Positions 44,537-54,563 of a stretch of DNA of 64,000 nucleotides are shown here, piece by piece. Source of the stretch: Loktanella sp. PT4BL (GTDB lineage: Bacteria > Pseudomonadota > Alphaproteobacteria > Rhodobacterales > Rhodobacteraceae). Below the pieces are notes generated by a model. It worked only from the letters and a program-made list of their open reading frames with translations, made no database searches and was not told where the DNA came from. The translations under genes were made by a program, and so were the position numbers. Location: assembly GCF_003201935.1 (NCBI RefSeq), contig NZ_QJJL01000001.1, forward strand, positions 62,001 to 126,000, read 5' to 3'. Position 1 is the first letter of the stretch. Every line of letters begins with the position of its first letter.

Positions 44537-47500
44537 TCAAGATGTCGCAAGCGTGTTCAGGGCTTCGTGAAGATGCTCTTGGGACAAAGTGGTCAATGTT
44601 CCCGTGTGGGTCCAGAGAATAGCGGTCCTGATTGTATGATCGGGATAGATTTGCCGGAGCGCGCTGTCATAGGCGGCAAGTTGGCGCGCAAGACCGATGG
44701 GCGTATCCTCAGGCTTTGTCGGTACCAGGCGGTTCGATTTATAGTCGATCGCCGTGATTGTATCCGGCCCGATCAGCAGACGGTCGATTGTGCCGTGGAT
44801 GCGGCCAAGTTGGGGAATGTCGGCGGTGATATCGACCTCGTTCAAGGCATCAGCGCCCCAGATCCAAGCCAGATCAGGGTTGTCGATCAGTGCCATCACC
44901 TCTGCGACCAAGGCCGTGTCATCATTTTGCAAAAGTTGCAGACCAAGGGCGTGCCTGTCTGCTGGGGCGGCCATCGGCAGATGCTCGAGAAGCTTATGGA
45001 TCTGCGTGCCGCGCTCCATCGCGTCTTCTTCGTTGTCGCCCGCTGGATCGCCTTGGAAGATCTTGTCGCCTTTCAGTTCAGAAGGCGAGATGGTCTTGGT
45101 CTGTGCCGGAACGAGGAGTTCACCGAATGCGGGCGGCGTAACCTGCGTTTTCTTGACGGGTGACTTTTCCTGCAGGGCGGGCGCATCCCATGTCAGTTCT
45201 GACACGCGGCGTAACTTAAGATCGCCCAGTTTCGCGTCATAGTCACCGCAGGCGCGCATGCCGTCGGCGACGATATTGTACCAACTTGCGTCACCCTCGC
45301 CCACGTCACCTGCTGCCCCGACGATCAGCCATTTTTCGGCGCGGGTCATTGCGACGTAAAGCAGGCGCAGGCGTTCGCGGGTTTGTTTGGCAATGACATC
45401 CTCGCGCAGGGCAATGACCGCAGGGGACGCAGATTTTGCCGAGGGCTTCCAGATGACATGGTCGTCCGCTGGCAGGATTTCCTGTTTGACCTGTACATCG
45501 CGTTTCGCGGTATCGGGCAGAATGACGATTGGTGCCTCGAGCCCCTTTGCGCCATGCACTGTCATCACACGGATCTGGTCGCCTTGGCTGTCCATCTGGC
45601 GTTTCACTTCGAGATCATCGGTGTCCATCCACGACAAAAACCCGGTGAGGCTCGGCACAGCGGTATTTTCATAGGCGAGCGCCTGCGACAGCAGCGCGTC
45701 GATCCCGTCCTCGGCCTCTGGCCCCAACCGCGCGAGCAACTTGCGCCGCCCGTCGTGGCGGGTGAGGATACGTTCGATCAGGTCGTAAGGACGCAGGAAA
45801 TCCGCCTTGCCGCGCAGATCATTCAGGATCGCCAGCGTTTCGGGGTAGTCCGCATTGCGCAGGGTTTCCCATAGATAGGCCTTGTCGGGGCGATGGTGCG
45901 CGAGGGTGAAAAGATCTTGCTCGCTCCAGCCGAACAGCGGGGACCGTAGGGCGGCGGCAAGTGACAGATCGTCTTCGGGCAGGGCCAGAAACCGCAGCAC
46001 CGCCGCAAGGTCCTTGACCGCAAGTTCCGCCCCCACGCGCAGCCTGTCGGCGCCCGCAATTTGCAGGCCCGCCGATTTGCAGGCGCGGATGATTTCAGCG
46101 AAAAGATCTGACCGGCGCTGCACGAGGATCAGGAAATCGCCCTCGGTGATCGGCCGACGGATAAAGTCGCCGGTGTTTCCTATCTCTTCGGGGATGGTTT
46201 CATGGGCGATCATATATCTGATCTTTTCCGCCACCTGCTCGGCCATCTTGACGGTGTGGTCGGTGCTGCTGGGTTCATCGACGGGCTTGAACCATTCGCG
46301 GTCGGGTGGTGCCTCGGATTTCTCGATCACGGGCCACAGATCAACACGACCGGGCATGTTTTCCTTGAACGCGCGGTGGTTCAGGTTGTCGTCCATGCCC
46401 GCCGCGCGGTCACCTGTGAAGGTCTTGTCGACGACCGTCAGGATGGCCTGCGAAGAACGGAAGGAATAGTCGAGCGAGGTCTCGTTGAACGGTTTGGAAA
46501 TCGCGGCATGGGTCGCTTCGAAATGGGCCTTCATCTGGTCAAAGGCTGCCGGATCCGCCCCCTGGAACGAATAGATCGACTGCTTTTTATCACCGACGAT
46601 GAAGACGGTGCGTTCGCGGTCCATGCGCGCGCCTTCGCCTGTGGCGAATTCCTGGGTCAGTTGTTCGATCACTGCCCATTGGGTGGGGCTGGTGTCTTGT
46701 GCTTCATCCACCAGAATATGGTCGATGCCACCATCAAGCCGGAACAGCACCCATTGCGCCACATCGCGGTCGGTCAAAAGCGCCTTGGCTTTGCGGATCA
46801 GATCGTCAAAATCAAGCATCCCCATCGCCAGTTTGCGCGCCTCGTAGGCGGGAACAAAGACGCGGGCGAAATTGTAAAGTGCTATGGTGCGGTCAAGCGC
46901 GATCAGGCCGAGGCGATAGGGGCGCATGTCCTCGACCTGCCCCATAATCGGCTCAATCTGATCCATGAGTTCGGCGTTTGCTTCGCGGGTTTTCTTGGTG
47001 GGCAGTTTGCCGATCTTGGCACCGAAGGGCGCGGCTGCGGTTTCGCCGAACAGGAACACATTTTCAAGGATTGCGAGCGCTTCATGTGGCGAGAGGGACC
47101 CTGACAGCAGCGGGCGCAGGGTGTCGGCAGCTTTGACGTCGGTGACTGATCCGGTAGCACAGGCGTCGATGAATTGTGCGATCAGGTCTTTGTCGAAGAT
47201 GTCATCGTAGAGTGTTTCGACCGTCAGGCCTTGGGGTATTTCCAGGATATCGCAAAGCCGCGCAAGATCCGGCTCTTGTGCGAAATGATCGCCCTTCGCC
47301 GCTATCTCGGCCGTGAATTTTGCCAGATCGTCGCCTGTGAACAGTGCAAGCAGATTGTGGACCACCTCTGCCCTTGGCCCCAAGACCATTTCATCCACCA
47401 CCTCGGCGCGGAGGATTTCAGCGGCGCGGTCTTCCATCTCGCGAAATTGCGGGCTGACCTGTGCCTCGAGCGGGAACCGCCGCAAGACGCCTGCGCAGAA

Positions 47501-47875
47501 CGAGTGGATGGTCTGGATTTTCAGACCACCGGGCGTTTCAATGGCGCGGGCGAAGAGGGTGCGTGCCTGTGCCAGCTGTGAGGCATCAATGGCGCGATCA
47601 ATGCCAAGGGTTTGCAGGGCGCGGCGCAAGTCATCCTCGGGCATCATTGCCCATTCGCCAAGGCGCTGGAACAGCCGGTTCTGCATTTCGGCAGCAGCAG
47701 CCTTGGTATAGGTCAGGCACAGGATATTCTGCGGCGACACCTTATCCAGCAACAACCGTGCAACACGGTCGGTCAGCACGCGGGTTTTGCCCGACCCGGC
47801 ATTGGCGGACAGCCATGTCGAGGTGCCGGGATTTGCGGCGTCGACCTGCCTTTGAGTGGCCTCGTCGCGGATCAT
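44537..47875 (-). CDS. addA: Double-strand break repair helicase-nuclease AddA
   Basis: AddA is the UvrD-like motor and nuclease subunit of AddAB, which resects DNA ends for RecA-dependent repair. The 1112-aa protein starts with the helicase motif [15 protein letters not shown] (Walker A), has motif [17 protein letters not shown], later motifs [15 protein letters not shown] and [16 protein letters not shown], and ends with a RecB-type nuclease motif ([19 protein letters not shown]) with catalytic Asp and Lys. The start overlaps the addB stop by four bases, so the subunits are coupled. Confidence 0.95.
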   Translation of the reverse strand: MIRDEATQRQVDAANPGTSTWLSANAGSGKTRVLTDRVARLLLDKVSPQNILCLTYTKAAAAEMQNRLFQRLGEWAMMPEDDLRRALQTLGIDRAIDASQLAQARTLFARAIETPGGLKIQTIHSFCAGVLRRFPLEAQVSPQFREMEDRAAEILRAEVVDEMVLGPRAEVVHNLLALFTGDDLAKFTAEIAAKGDHFAQEPDLARLCDILEIPQGLTVETLYDDIFDKDLIAQFIDACATGSVTDVKAADTLRPLLSGSLSPHEALAILENVFLFGETAAAPFGAKIGKLPTKKTREANAELMDQIEPIMGQVEDMRPYRLGLIALDRTIALYNFARVFVPAYEARKLAMGMLDFDDLIRKAKALLTDRDVAQWVLFRLDGGIDHILVDEAQDTSPTQWAVIEQLTQEFATGEGARMDRERTVFIVGDKKQSIYSFQGADPAAFDQMKAHFEATHAAISKPFNETSLDYSFRSSQAILTVVDKTFTGDRAAGMDDNLNHRAFKENMPGRVDLWPVIEKSEAPPDREWFKPVDEPSSTDHTVKMAEQVAEKIRYMIAHETIPEEIGNTGDFIRRPITEGDFLILVQRRSDLFAEIIRACKSAGLQIAGADRLRVGAELAVKDLAAVLRFLALPEDDLSLAAALRSPLFGWSEQDLFTLAHHRPDKAYLWETLRNADYPETLAILNDLRGKADFLRPYDLIERILTRHDGRRKLLARLGPEAEDGIDALLSQALAYENTAVPSLTGFLSWMDTDDLEVKRQMDSQGDQIRVMTVHGAKGLEAPIVILPDTAKRDVQVKQEILPADDHVIWKPSAKSASPAVIALREDVIAKQTRERLRLLYVAMTRAEKWLIVGAAGDVGEGDASWYNIVADGMRACGDYDAKLGDLKLRRVSELTWDAPALQEKSPVKKTQVTPPAFGELLVPAQTKTISPSELKGDKIFQGDPAGDNEEDAMERGTQIHKLLEHLPMAAPADRHALGLQLLQNDDTALVAEVMALIDNPDLAWIWGADALNEVDITADIPQLGRIHGTIDRLLIGPDTITAIDYKSNRLVPTKPEDTPIGLARQLAAYDSALRQIYPDHTIRTAILWTHTGTLTTLSQEHLHEALNTLATS

Positions 47876-50799
47876 GTCAGCACCTGCGGGGCCGGTTCAT
47901 CATGCGTGTCCCATTCGCCAAAGCGGGACAGGTGGTCATAGTCGCTGATGTCGGTCTTCGAAAACAGCGCGAGGCGGGCGGTGTAGCCGCGGCTGATGTC
48001 TTGCCATGCCGCGAAAAGCGCTTCGAGTTCTTCCCAGACCTGTTCGGGCGGGTGTTTGTCCAGCGGGGCGTTGCTGTTTTTCATTGTCGTGTTCACGCCA
48101 ATAAATGTGGCGGCCAGAACCGGTTTTTTGCCCACATCCTTGAATGCGCCGCGTTCGACCATCGCGGCCTCGAGCAAGAGTTGTTTGTCGAATTTTTCCT
48201 GCTGCGGGCCGGTAGGCACGGCACCGGTCTTATAGTCGTAGATCAACGCTTCGTCTGATGGTGTCAGATCAATCCGGTCGGCTTTGCAGGTCAGCGTCAC
48301 GCCGGACGGGGCCACGATGATTTCGCCAAATTTTTCGAGCAAGCGGTCAGGGGCCAGCGCCTGACGCGCGCGCTCATCGGCGAGGAACTGATCGACGGAG
48401 CGGGCCAGTCGGGCCATCCATTGCGCGCGGATTGTGGGCCATGGGCAATCTTGCACAAACATGTCTTCGGCGATTTTCAAGAGCGCAGCGCGGTCATCGG
48501 GGCCATGGCCAGCGGCAATGAAAACTTCAAGGATTTTATGGATCAGCGTGCCCCGCAAAGGTGCGTCAGCTGTGGGCACCAGCGGGTCAAGCACCTTCAG
48601 CCGCAGAGTTTTCCGGGCATAGATCGCAAAGGGATCGCGGATCAGGGTTTTGATTTCCGTAACCGAAAATTTCTGGGGCCGCGCGTCGATGGGTGGACAG
48701 GGCGAAGGCCGCGGTTCGAGTTTGGTCTTCTCGTTGGGCGCAGAGAGGGCTTCGGCCATTGCGCACCAGCGATCACCCTCTTTGCGCATGGCTTTCAGGG
48801 CGTCCTCCCCGCCCTGTTCGGGCAATCCTTTGAGCAGGTTTGTCAGCCGGTTTACCCAACGGGACGGGACGGTTTCCGCGTCCGCCGAACGTTTCGCCCG
48901 TGTAATCCAGACCTCGCGCCCTGCTACGGCCTGCTGGTAATCATGTGCCGAAAGGCCGATCCGGCGTTCCGGCAACAGTAACCCTGCCTTGGCCCGCATC
49001 ACGCGATTAAGCCACGGATCGGGTGGCGGGGCTTCGGGCCAGACGCCATCGTTCATACCGCCAAGGATCGTCAAGTCCACGCCCTGCACCCGTGCCTCTA
49101 GCGTGCCCCAGATCAGGATACCGGGGTGGCCAGCGTCCCGGTCACGTACGACGCCTTCGGCGATGACGGCACTGAAAAGGGCGCTGTAATCGCGCGCGGT
49201 CATAGTGCCGCCGGCGCTGGCGGCCTGTATCAGGTTGTCGCAAATCTTGCGGGCCTCGCGGCCTGCGGCCTCGTCCCAAAGACCGCCTGTGCCATCGGCC
49301 TCCGGCCCAGCGGCGAGTTGTTCTGCGCGCGCCAGATGATCGCCGAGATGATCAGCGAGTGGTCTTGCGCCAACCGTGTCCAGACCTGTCACAAGACCGG
49401 CAAGCCATGCGCTCCATTCCGCGCGCCCTGATCCGTTTTTGGCCCAAGTCATCAGGTCATCAGCCGTCGGAAACGGGGGTCCATTGCGGCGCAGGTGCAA
49501 CTCCAGATCGCGGGTGTGGCGCAGGTGATCGCCTCGGTCGGGGTGCTCGGAATGGCACAGCGGATGTTTCAGCAGCGTCAGCAAGGCCTCTCCTGTTAAT
49601 GGCTTGCCGAAAAGGTCTGCGACATGGCGTAGAAATCGCCCTGGCGGGGATAGCGCGAGCGGGATGCCCGCGCTGTCATCGGGTTTGATGTTCCAGCGAT
49701 CCAGGGCCGCCGTGACCTGACGGGTCAGCATACGGTCAGGGGAAATCAGCGCGGCGGTGATGCCGTCTTCGGCGGCCTGGCGCAGACGCAGCGCGATGGT
49801 TTCCGCCTCGGCGCGTGGCGACGCGGCCTCGACGAGTGTGAGGCCTTTGGTTGCTTTGTGAAGATCCCCAAGCTTGGGCCCTTCAGCCAGCCATTGATCG
49901 GTGACAGGTGCCGGACGGAGCGATAGGGACACAAGCGCATTGCGTTGGGGGTGGACAGGTTGATGGACCGACCATGATCTGACGTCGTCCTGCGTGAAAC
50001 CAATGATATCCATCAAGCGGCGGAAGCGGTATTGCGGGTGATCCTCGGCGGTCATGTCATCGTCCATCGCGTCCCAGACATGGGCGGGCAGATCGAAGTC
50101 AAAACCGGGCAGGATGATCGCGCCTTGCGGCAGTTTCGCCACCGCCTGCATGAACAGCGCCGTCGCGCCGCGCGATCCGGTCGAGCCCGCGATGATGACC
50201 GGATGATCGGGTGGCGTGTCTTGCCAGCGAGCGGCCAGCGTTTCGATGACCATGCGTTGGCGTGCCTCTTTGTCGGGCGCTTGGTCCTGGTCGTCAAAAT
50301 AGCGGGTGATGATTTTGACGAATTTGAGGGCGCGTTCCCAATGGCCGGATTCGTCGGCAACTTCGAGATTGGCGATCGTGTCGGGGTTGACGCCCTCGCC
50401 CTGCATTTCGTCCATCAGTTTCGCAAGGCTGTCGGAAAGATCGTAGAGCGCTGCGCGCGGTGCAAGATCGGGCTGCTGTTCCAGCAATTTGGCCACGAAT
50501 TGGGACAATTCCAACCGCCTGTGCAGTGGTGAAACCGCTGGCGGCAAGGCAAGCGAAACTGGATCATTGGCGAGGTCTGTGATCAGCCTGATGCGCGGCA
50601 ACAAGCGCGGTGGCCCTGCGTCAAAGACGGCCCTGATCCGGCGCTGCATCCGTGTTGTGTTGACGTAGATTTCGACCCTTGCCAGATCATTGGGCGCCAT
50701 CCCAGCTGTGCGGTTCAAGAGCCCTGCAACCAATCCTTCAGCGAAATCCACGCCGGGGGGACTGGCAAAGATGCGAGGGGTTTTGCCGGGGTCAAACAT
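47872..50799 (-). CDS. addB: Double-strand break repair protein AddB
   Basis: AddB is the second AddAB subunit with an inactivated helicase domain and a nuclease domain. The 975-aa protein has a weak Walker-A-like N-terminus (residues ~1-60) and a C-terminal PDDEXK nuclease with the catalytic motif ALIYDYKTGAVP (Asp, Lys). The Cys-x2-Cys-x5-Cys iron-sulfur ligands of Bacillus AddB are not visible around the nuclease. I chose the ATG at 50799, whose first codons overlap the end of the upstream murU by eight bases. AddA lies directly downstream. Confidence 0.92.
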   Translation of the reverse strand: MFDPGKTPRIFASPPGVDFAEGLVAGLLNRTAGMAPNDLARVEIYVNTTRMQRRIRAVFDAGPPRLLPRIRLITDLANDPVSLALPPAVSPLHRRLELSQFVAKLLEQQPDLAPRAALYDLSDSLAKLMDEMQGEGVNPDTIANLEVADESGHWERALKFVKIITRYFDDQDQAPDKEARQRMVIETLAARWQDTPPDHPVIIAGSTGSRGATALFMQAVAKLPQGAIILPGFDFDLPAHVWDAMDDDMTAEDHPQYRFRRLMDIIGFTQDDVRSWSVHQPVHPQRNALVSLSLRPAPVTDQWLAEGPKLGDLHKATKGLTLVEAASPRAEAETIALRLRQAAEDGITAALISPDRMLTRQVTAALDRWNIKPDDSAGIPLALSPPGRFLRHVADLFGKPLTGEALLTLLKHPLCHSEHPDRGDHLRHTRDLELHLRRNGPPFPTADDLMTWAKNGSGRAEWSAWLAGLVTGLDTVGARPLADHLGDHLARAEQLAAGPEADGTGGLWDEAAGREARKICDNLIQAASAGGTMTARDYSALFSAVIAEGVVRDRDAGHPGILIWGTLEARVQGVDLTILGGMNDGVWPEAPPPDPWLNRVMRAKAGLLLPERRIGLSAHDYQQAVAGREVWITRAKRSADAETVPSRWVNRLTNLLKGLPEQGGEDALKAMRKEGDRWCAMAEALSAPNEKTKLEPRPSPCPPIDARPQKFSVTEIKTLIRDPFAIYARKTLRLKVLDPLVPTADAPLRGTLIHKILEVFIAAGHGPDDRAALLKIAEDMFVQDCPWPTIRAQWMARLARSVDQFLADERARQALAPDRLLEKFGEIIVAPSGVTLTCKADRIDLTPSDEALIYDYKTGAVPTGPQQEKFDKQLLLEAAMVERGAFKDVGKKPVLAATFIGVNTTMKNSNAPLDKHPPEQVWEELEALFAAWQDISRGYTARLALFSKTDISDYDHLSRFGEWDTHDEPAPQVLT

Positions 50800-51463
50800 G
50801 TAGCATATCCTCGGCCAGAGGGATGCTTTCAGGCTGGCCGACATCGCACCATTTGCCCGCAAAGCGGGTGCCAAAAAGCCCGCCGCGTGCTGCGATGATG
50901 TCCCATGCGGCGTTCATGGAAAACGCAGTGTCCGTGATCTCGCCCAGCACATCGGTCCGGATAATCTGGAGACCCGTGTAGATATCTTCCGGCGCGCGTT
51001 TCAGCCGTCCGTCCTTGTCGATCTCGAAATCACCTTTGCCCAGATGGCCCACCACATCTTTCTTTTCGACCAGCAGCATCAGCGCCTCCATCTCGGGGCG
51101 CCAAGCGTTGAGGATCTGTGTGATCGGGTTCGGCCCCTGCCACACCGCATCTGTGTTCATCGTCAGGACCGGACTGGCGTCCAACAGTGGCAAGGCTTTC
51201 TTGAGGCCGCCGCCTGTTTCCAGAAGCTGTGCACGCTCGTCAGAAAAAGTGATGTTCTGGCCCGCCAGATGCTGCCGGATCATCTCGCCGTGGTAGTGCA
51301 GGTTCACGACTTTCCGACCGACTGCGGCCGCGTTTGCGATATCCAGCGCATGGTCGATCAGTGCTTTGCCGGCCACGTTGATCAGCGGTTTTGGCCGGTC
51401 TTTGGTCAGCGGGCCCATACGGGTGCCACGCCCAGCGGCGAAAAAGAGAATGGGCAATGTCAT
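50792..51463 (-). CDS. murU: N-acetylmuramate-1-phosphate uridylyltransferase (MurU-like)
   Basis: The 223-aa protein is a sugar-nucleotide pyrophosphorylase with the N-terminal G-x-G-x-R motif (FFAAGRGTRMGPLTKDRPKPLI) and the metal-binding Asp in LTMNTDAVWQG. It is encoded immediately after an AmgK-like kinase, with an ATGA overlap. In Pseudomonas, AmgK and MurU form a bypass that turns recycled N-acetylmuramate into UDP-MurNAc and skips fosfomycin-sensitive steps. The function here is inferred from that pairing. Confidence 0.85.
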   Translation of the reverse strand: MTLPILFFAAGRGTRMGPLTKDRPKPLINVAGKALIDHALDIANAAAVGRKVVNLHYHGEMIRQHLAGQNITFSDERAQLLETGGGLKKALPLLDASPVLTMNTDAVWQGPNPITQILNAWRPEMEALMLLVEKKDVVGHLGKGDFEIDKDGRLKRAPEDIYTGLQIIRTDVLGEITDTAFSMNAAWDIIAARGGLFGTRFAGKWCDVGQPESIPLAEDMLHV

Positions 51464-52431
51464 GTCGCGCGCCCCGCAAGCCGAGTTGCGGTGGGTTCCG
51501 GGACCAGATCTATCACTGCCTGTCGCAGTGTTGCCAGCGCGGGATCTTGCAGGTCTTCCATGATGTGTGCCCAGACGCGGGGCATGAATGCGGTGTAACG
51601 TGGTTTGTTGAGCGTGCTGACCAGGCGGGCGAAAACGCCCAGGATGCGCAGGTTGCGCTGCACACCAAGGCAGGCAAGTGATGTGCGGAATGGTGTTGTT
51701 GCTTTGGTACGTGCGCCGAAATAAGTGATCATGTCCTCAACGATTGCAGGGCTCACATCACGCCGTGCATCCCGCAAGAGCGACGCAAGATCATAGCCGG
51801 GCGGTGCGATGAAGGCATCCTGGAAATCAAGCAGACCAACCTGATCTATGCCTGTTTTCCCTGCCCGCCAGATCAGGTTTTCGGCGTGATAGTCGCGCAA
51901 GGCCAGCACCGTTGGTTCGGGCGCGAATTCTTCGAGGGATTTTTTGACCTCGGTGCAAAGGTCTGCAACGGATGCGTGGGTATAGTGGGTGCCGACGATC
52001 TCAACCATCTCAGCGCCAATGGCAGGGGTCAGATGTTTGAGGTGCGGCGGTGGCGGGAGATCTTCCAGCTTTAGCAGGACGGTCGTCGCAGAGTGATAGA
52101 GCCTCCCCTCATCTGTCGGGGTTTTGCGCAACCATTGCGCATAGTCAGCTGTCCCAAGGTCACTCAGCAAAAGCAGCCCATTCTTGGCATCATGCAGCAG
52201 TATATCAGGGGCAGCAAAGCCCGCCTTGCGCAACAGCGTTGCGATTTCGACGAAGGGTACAGTGTCTTCGCCGTTCTCGGGCGGGGCATCCATCAGGATC
52301 ACCGACTGGCCGTTTGAGGATAACCGGTGATAACGTCGGGCTGAGGCATCACCGGCCAAGGGTGCGTGTGTCCAGTCCTGCCATGCAGTATCAGTCAGGA
52401 AATCATTGATAAGGGCGTTGCGGTCAGACAT
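51460..52431 (-). CDS. amgK: Cell-wall-recycling sugar kinase (AmgK-like, APH fold)
   Basis: The 323-aa protein has an aminoglycoside-phosphotransferase fold: Brenner-type motif LRDYHAENLIW (catalytic Asp and downstream Asn) near residue 205 and the metal-binding Asp in VGLLDFQDAF about 20 residues later. With MurU next door it is best read as an anomeric N-acetylmuramate/N-acetylglucosamine kinase of the recycling route. I chose the ATG at 52431, whose first codons overlap the end of tsaE by eight bases; the open frame up to 52539 is antisense to nothing conserved and not used. Confidence 0.86.
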   Translation of the reverse strand: MSDRNALINDFLTDTAWQDWTHAPLAGDASARRYHRLSSNGQSVILMDAPPENGEDTVPFVEIATLLRKAGFAAPDILLHDAKNGLLLLSDLGTADYAQWLRKTPTDEGRLYHSATTVLLKLEDLPPPPHLKHLTPAIGAEMVEIVGTHYTHASVADLCTEVKKSLEEFAPEPTVLALRDYHAENLIWRAGKTGIDQVGLLDFQDAFIAPPGYDLASLLRDARRDVSPAIVEDMITYFGARTKATTPFRTSLACLGVQRNLRILGVFARLVSTLNKPRYTAFMPRVWAHIMEDLQDPALATLRQAVIDLVPEPTATRLAGRAT

Positions 52432-52888
52432 GCAGGCCCTCAAGACGTTCGGGCCACGGGTCTGGTCCGCTGATCGTGACGTGATGCGCATCACTGCTTG
52501 CCACAAAGGATAGGGTGAGCGCGGAGGCAGGGGCTGCATCGCCCAGTCTGTCCGGCCATTCGATCAGGCAGATCGCGGTCTCAAACGCCTCGTCCAGCCC
52601 CAACTCGAGCGCTTCGTCAGGGTGGGTCAACCGGTAAAGATCACAGTGCCAGATATCGCCGCGCGGGTCTTCATAGGTTTGGACCAGCGTAAAGGTGGGT
52701 GACGGCACGTCTTCCATCCGGCCAAGTCGGGCGCGGATGACGCCGCGCGCAAAAGCGGATTTTCCGGCCCCGATCTCACCTGTCAGCAAAAGCGTATCGC
52801 CAGGCAAAAGCCGTGCTGCAATTTGCGAGGCCAATGCGCCGGTTGCGCCTTCATCGGCGAGGGAAAACTCAAACAGGGTGCGGGCCAT
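52424..52888 (-). CDS. tsaE: tRNA threonylcarbamoyladenosine biosynthesis ATPase TsaE
   Basis: TsaE is the small ATPase that supports the TsaB-TsaD complex making t6A37 on tRNAs that read ANN codons. The 154-aa protein has Walker A LLTGEIGAGKSAFARGV near residue 38, the region VPSPTFTLVQTYE and Walker B-like HCDLYRLTHPDEALELGLDE, and LIEWPDRLG. It is the first gene of the run tsaE-amgK-murU-addB-addA-trxA. The start follows the PAS-protein stop by 41 bases on the same strand. Confidence 0.93.
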   Translation of the reverse strand: MARTLFEFSLADEGATGALASQIAARLLPGDTLLLTGEIGAGKSAFARGVIRARLGRMEDVPSPTFTLVQTYEDPRGDIWHCDLYRLTHPDEALELGLDEAFETAICLIEWPDRLGDAAPASALTLSFVASSDAHHVTISGPDPWPERLEGLHV

Positions 52889-52929
52889 GCACCGACATTA
52901 TGGGGTTGCGCGGTGCCTGCAAGCAGAAA

Positions 52930-54486
52930 TCAGCGCTTCATCAACTGTATCGCGGGATCGGCGGCCATCAGCTTTGTAAACTCGGGTCGTTTCGGGCGCG
53001 CGACCGAGAAACGCAGCATCGTCATGCCGCCCGAAATCGGATTGGCATGGCAATAGAGCTGCCGTCCGTCATCCAGCAACACATCATCTTCCCATGGTTG
53101 GCGGGCACCGAGTTGCTGAATGAAATCACGCAGATTGTTCCAAATGGGGGACGGAATGCACTGATTCTTCCAGATGCGCATTTCAGACTGGAGAACACGG
53201 TGTTCCAGAATGTGGTCCGTGTTGCTGGCCCAGAGATTGGCGTAGGCCTGATTGGACATCACTAAAGTGCCCGCCGAAGAAAACACCGCAATAGCGTCTG
53301 TAAGCGTATCAAGGACAGCCTGCCCTGTTTCGATATCCAGCCGGAACCGCCGCGTGAGCGAGACCTCGGCGCTGATATCTTCGAACAAAAGCGCAAAAGC
53401 GCCGTCAGGATAGGGCCGTCCGGTTACGCGGTATGTCTGCCCGTCCGGAAGGGACCAGTTCTTGCTGTAGGTGCCTTCTTTGGCTGCTGTTTCAACGGCT
53501 GTAAATTGTTCGCGCCACGACACGTAGTCTTTGGGTTCCGGCATCATGCGCATTTCCCGCAACCGGTCGAGCACCGTGTCGATTGTCGGGCTTGCGCTCA
53601 GAAAATCGACTGGAAGGGTGGTCATGTCGAGCAGTGCCGGATTGAACATGGTCAACTGTCTGTTGTTGTCAAAGATAGCGATGCCGATGGACAATTCCGC
53701 AAAGGTTTTGCCAAGGGTTTTGACGAATTCGGTGCGTGCTGTGTCCGCCCGCACCACATCGGTGGCGTCATTGGCAAAGTGCAGATAGCCGTCTGCGTGT
53801 TTGACGGTGGAAATATCAAACCACCGCTCTCTGCGATCACCTGTGAGTTTGACGGATACCCTGCGATCACGGGTTTCGACACCGCCCTTTTCCGGCTGGA
53901 ACAGCGCCATCTGCGTATGGCGTTTCAGCAGGTTTGTATAAGCGGCATTTGCCCAGAGCAGATGTCCCTTGCTGTCTTCTTGCCAGATCAGTTGCGGGGA
54001 ATAAGCGGCGATGCTTTGCATGAGCGAAGCCTGTTTGTCGCGTGCGACATGGCGGAGCCGGTCGGTGGCTGCCTGATACGCAGGGGTTTCGTCGCCTTTG
54101 AGCGAAATTCGCAACTGTTGGTTGACGCGCTGGACCGCGACAAAGACCGAGCGATCGCTTTCACTGCGAATGTGGAATTGCACAGCATTCAGGTCCGATA
54201 GCCGCTCTCTGAGCGTGGGAAACTCAGCTTGAAGCGCCAAGAGCATCGCATCCATGTCGGTAAGGTTACGAGGGCTATTGTTAATTAAAGCCCAAGCCTG
54301 TGTTGTCGCATCAACGAGATCGTTGTCATGAAACAGAAAAACAGCACCCTCATCCGGATGGGATTGGGTATTCATTTGCGTCGTGGTGCCGAATGCACCG
54401 CTGGCGCGCAAAACAGACACGATGACCATAGCGCCAAGAACAGCCGCAACCAAGATGGACCCATACTCGACCAAATTGATTGTCAT
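52930..54486 (-). CDS. Membrane-anchored PAS-domain protein without a recognisable output domain
   Basis: The 518-aa protein has one N-terminal membrane helix (residues ~5-25), a polar region, and then three PAS-like segments: around residues 155-235 (LIWQEDSKGHLLWANAAYTNLLKR), 255-370 (GIAIFDNNRQLTMFNPALLDM, ending FALLFEDISAE), and 385-480 (DAIAVFSSAGTLVMSNQAYANLWA). No H-box, HATPase, GGDEF, EAL or helix-turn-helix motif is visible, so any signal output must be through a partner. It sits between regB and tsaE on the same strand as regB. I chose the ATG at 54486 with GGACGGA upstream. Confidence 0.8.
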   Translation of the reverse strand: MTINLVEYGSILVAAVLGAMVIVSVLRASGAFGTTTQMNTQSHPDEGAVFLFHDNDLVDATTQAWALINNSPRNLTDMDAMLLALQAEFPTLRERLSDLNAVQFHIRSESDRSVFVAVQRVNQQLRISLKGDETPAYQAATDRLRHVARDKQASLMQSIAAYSPQLIWQEDSKGHLLWANAAYTNLLKRHTQMALFQPEKGGVETRDRRVSVKLTGDRRERWFDISTVKHADGYLHFANDATDVVRADTARTEFVKTLGKTFAELSIGIAIFDNNRQLTMFNPALLDMTTLPVDFLSASPTIDTVLDRLREMRMMPEPKDYVSWREQFTAVETAAKEGTYSKNWSLPDGQTYRVTGRPYPDGAFALLFEDISAEVSLTRRFRLDIETGQAVLDTLTDAIAVFSSAGTLVMSNQAYANLWASNTDHILEHRVLQSEMRIWKNQCIPSPIWNNLRDFIQQLGARQPWEDDVLLDDGRQLYCHANPISGGMTMLRFSVARPKRPEFTKLMAADPAIQLMKR

Positions 54487-54563
54487 TTTCCGTCCGATCC
54501 TGTCACTGCTTGGCGCGAGCATCCGTCAGGAAAGTTAATGTGGTGTTAATTATGGAAACAATG

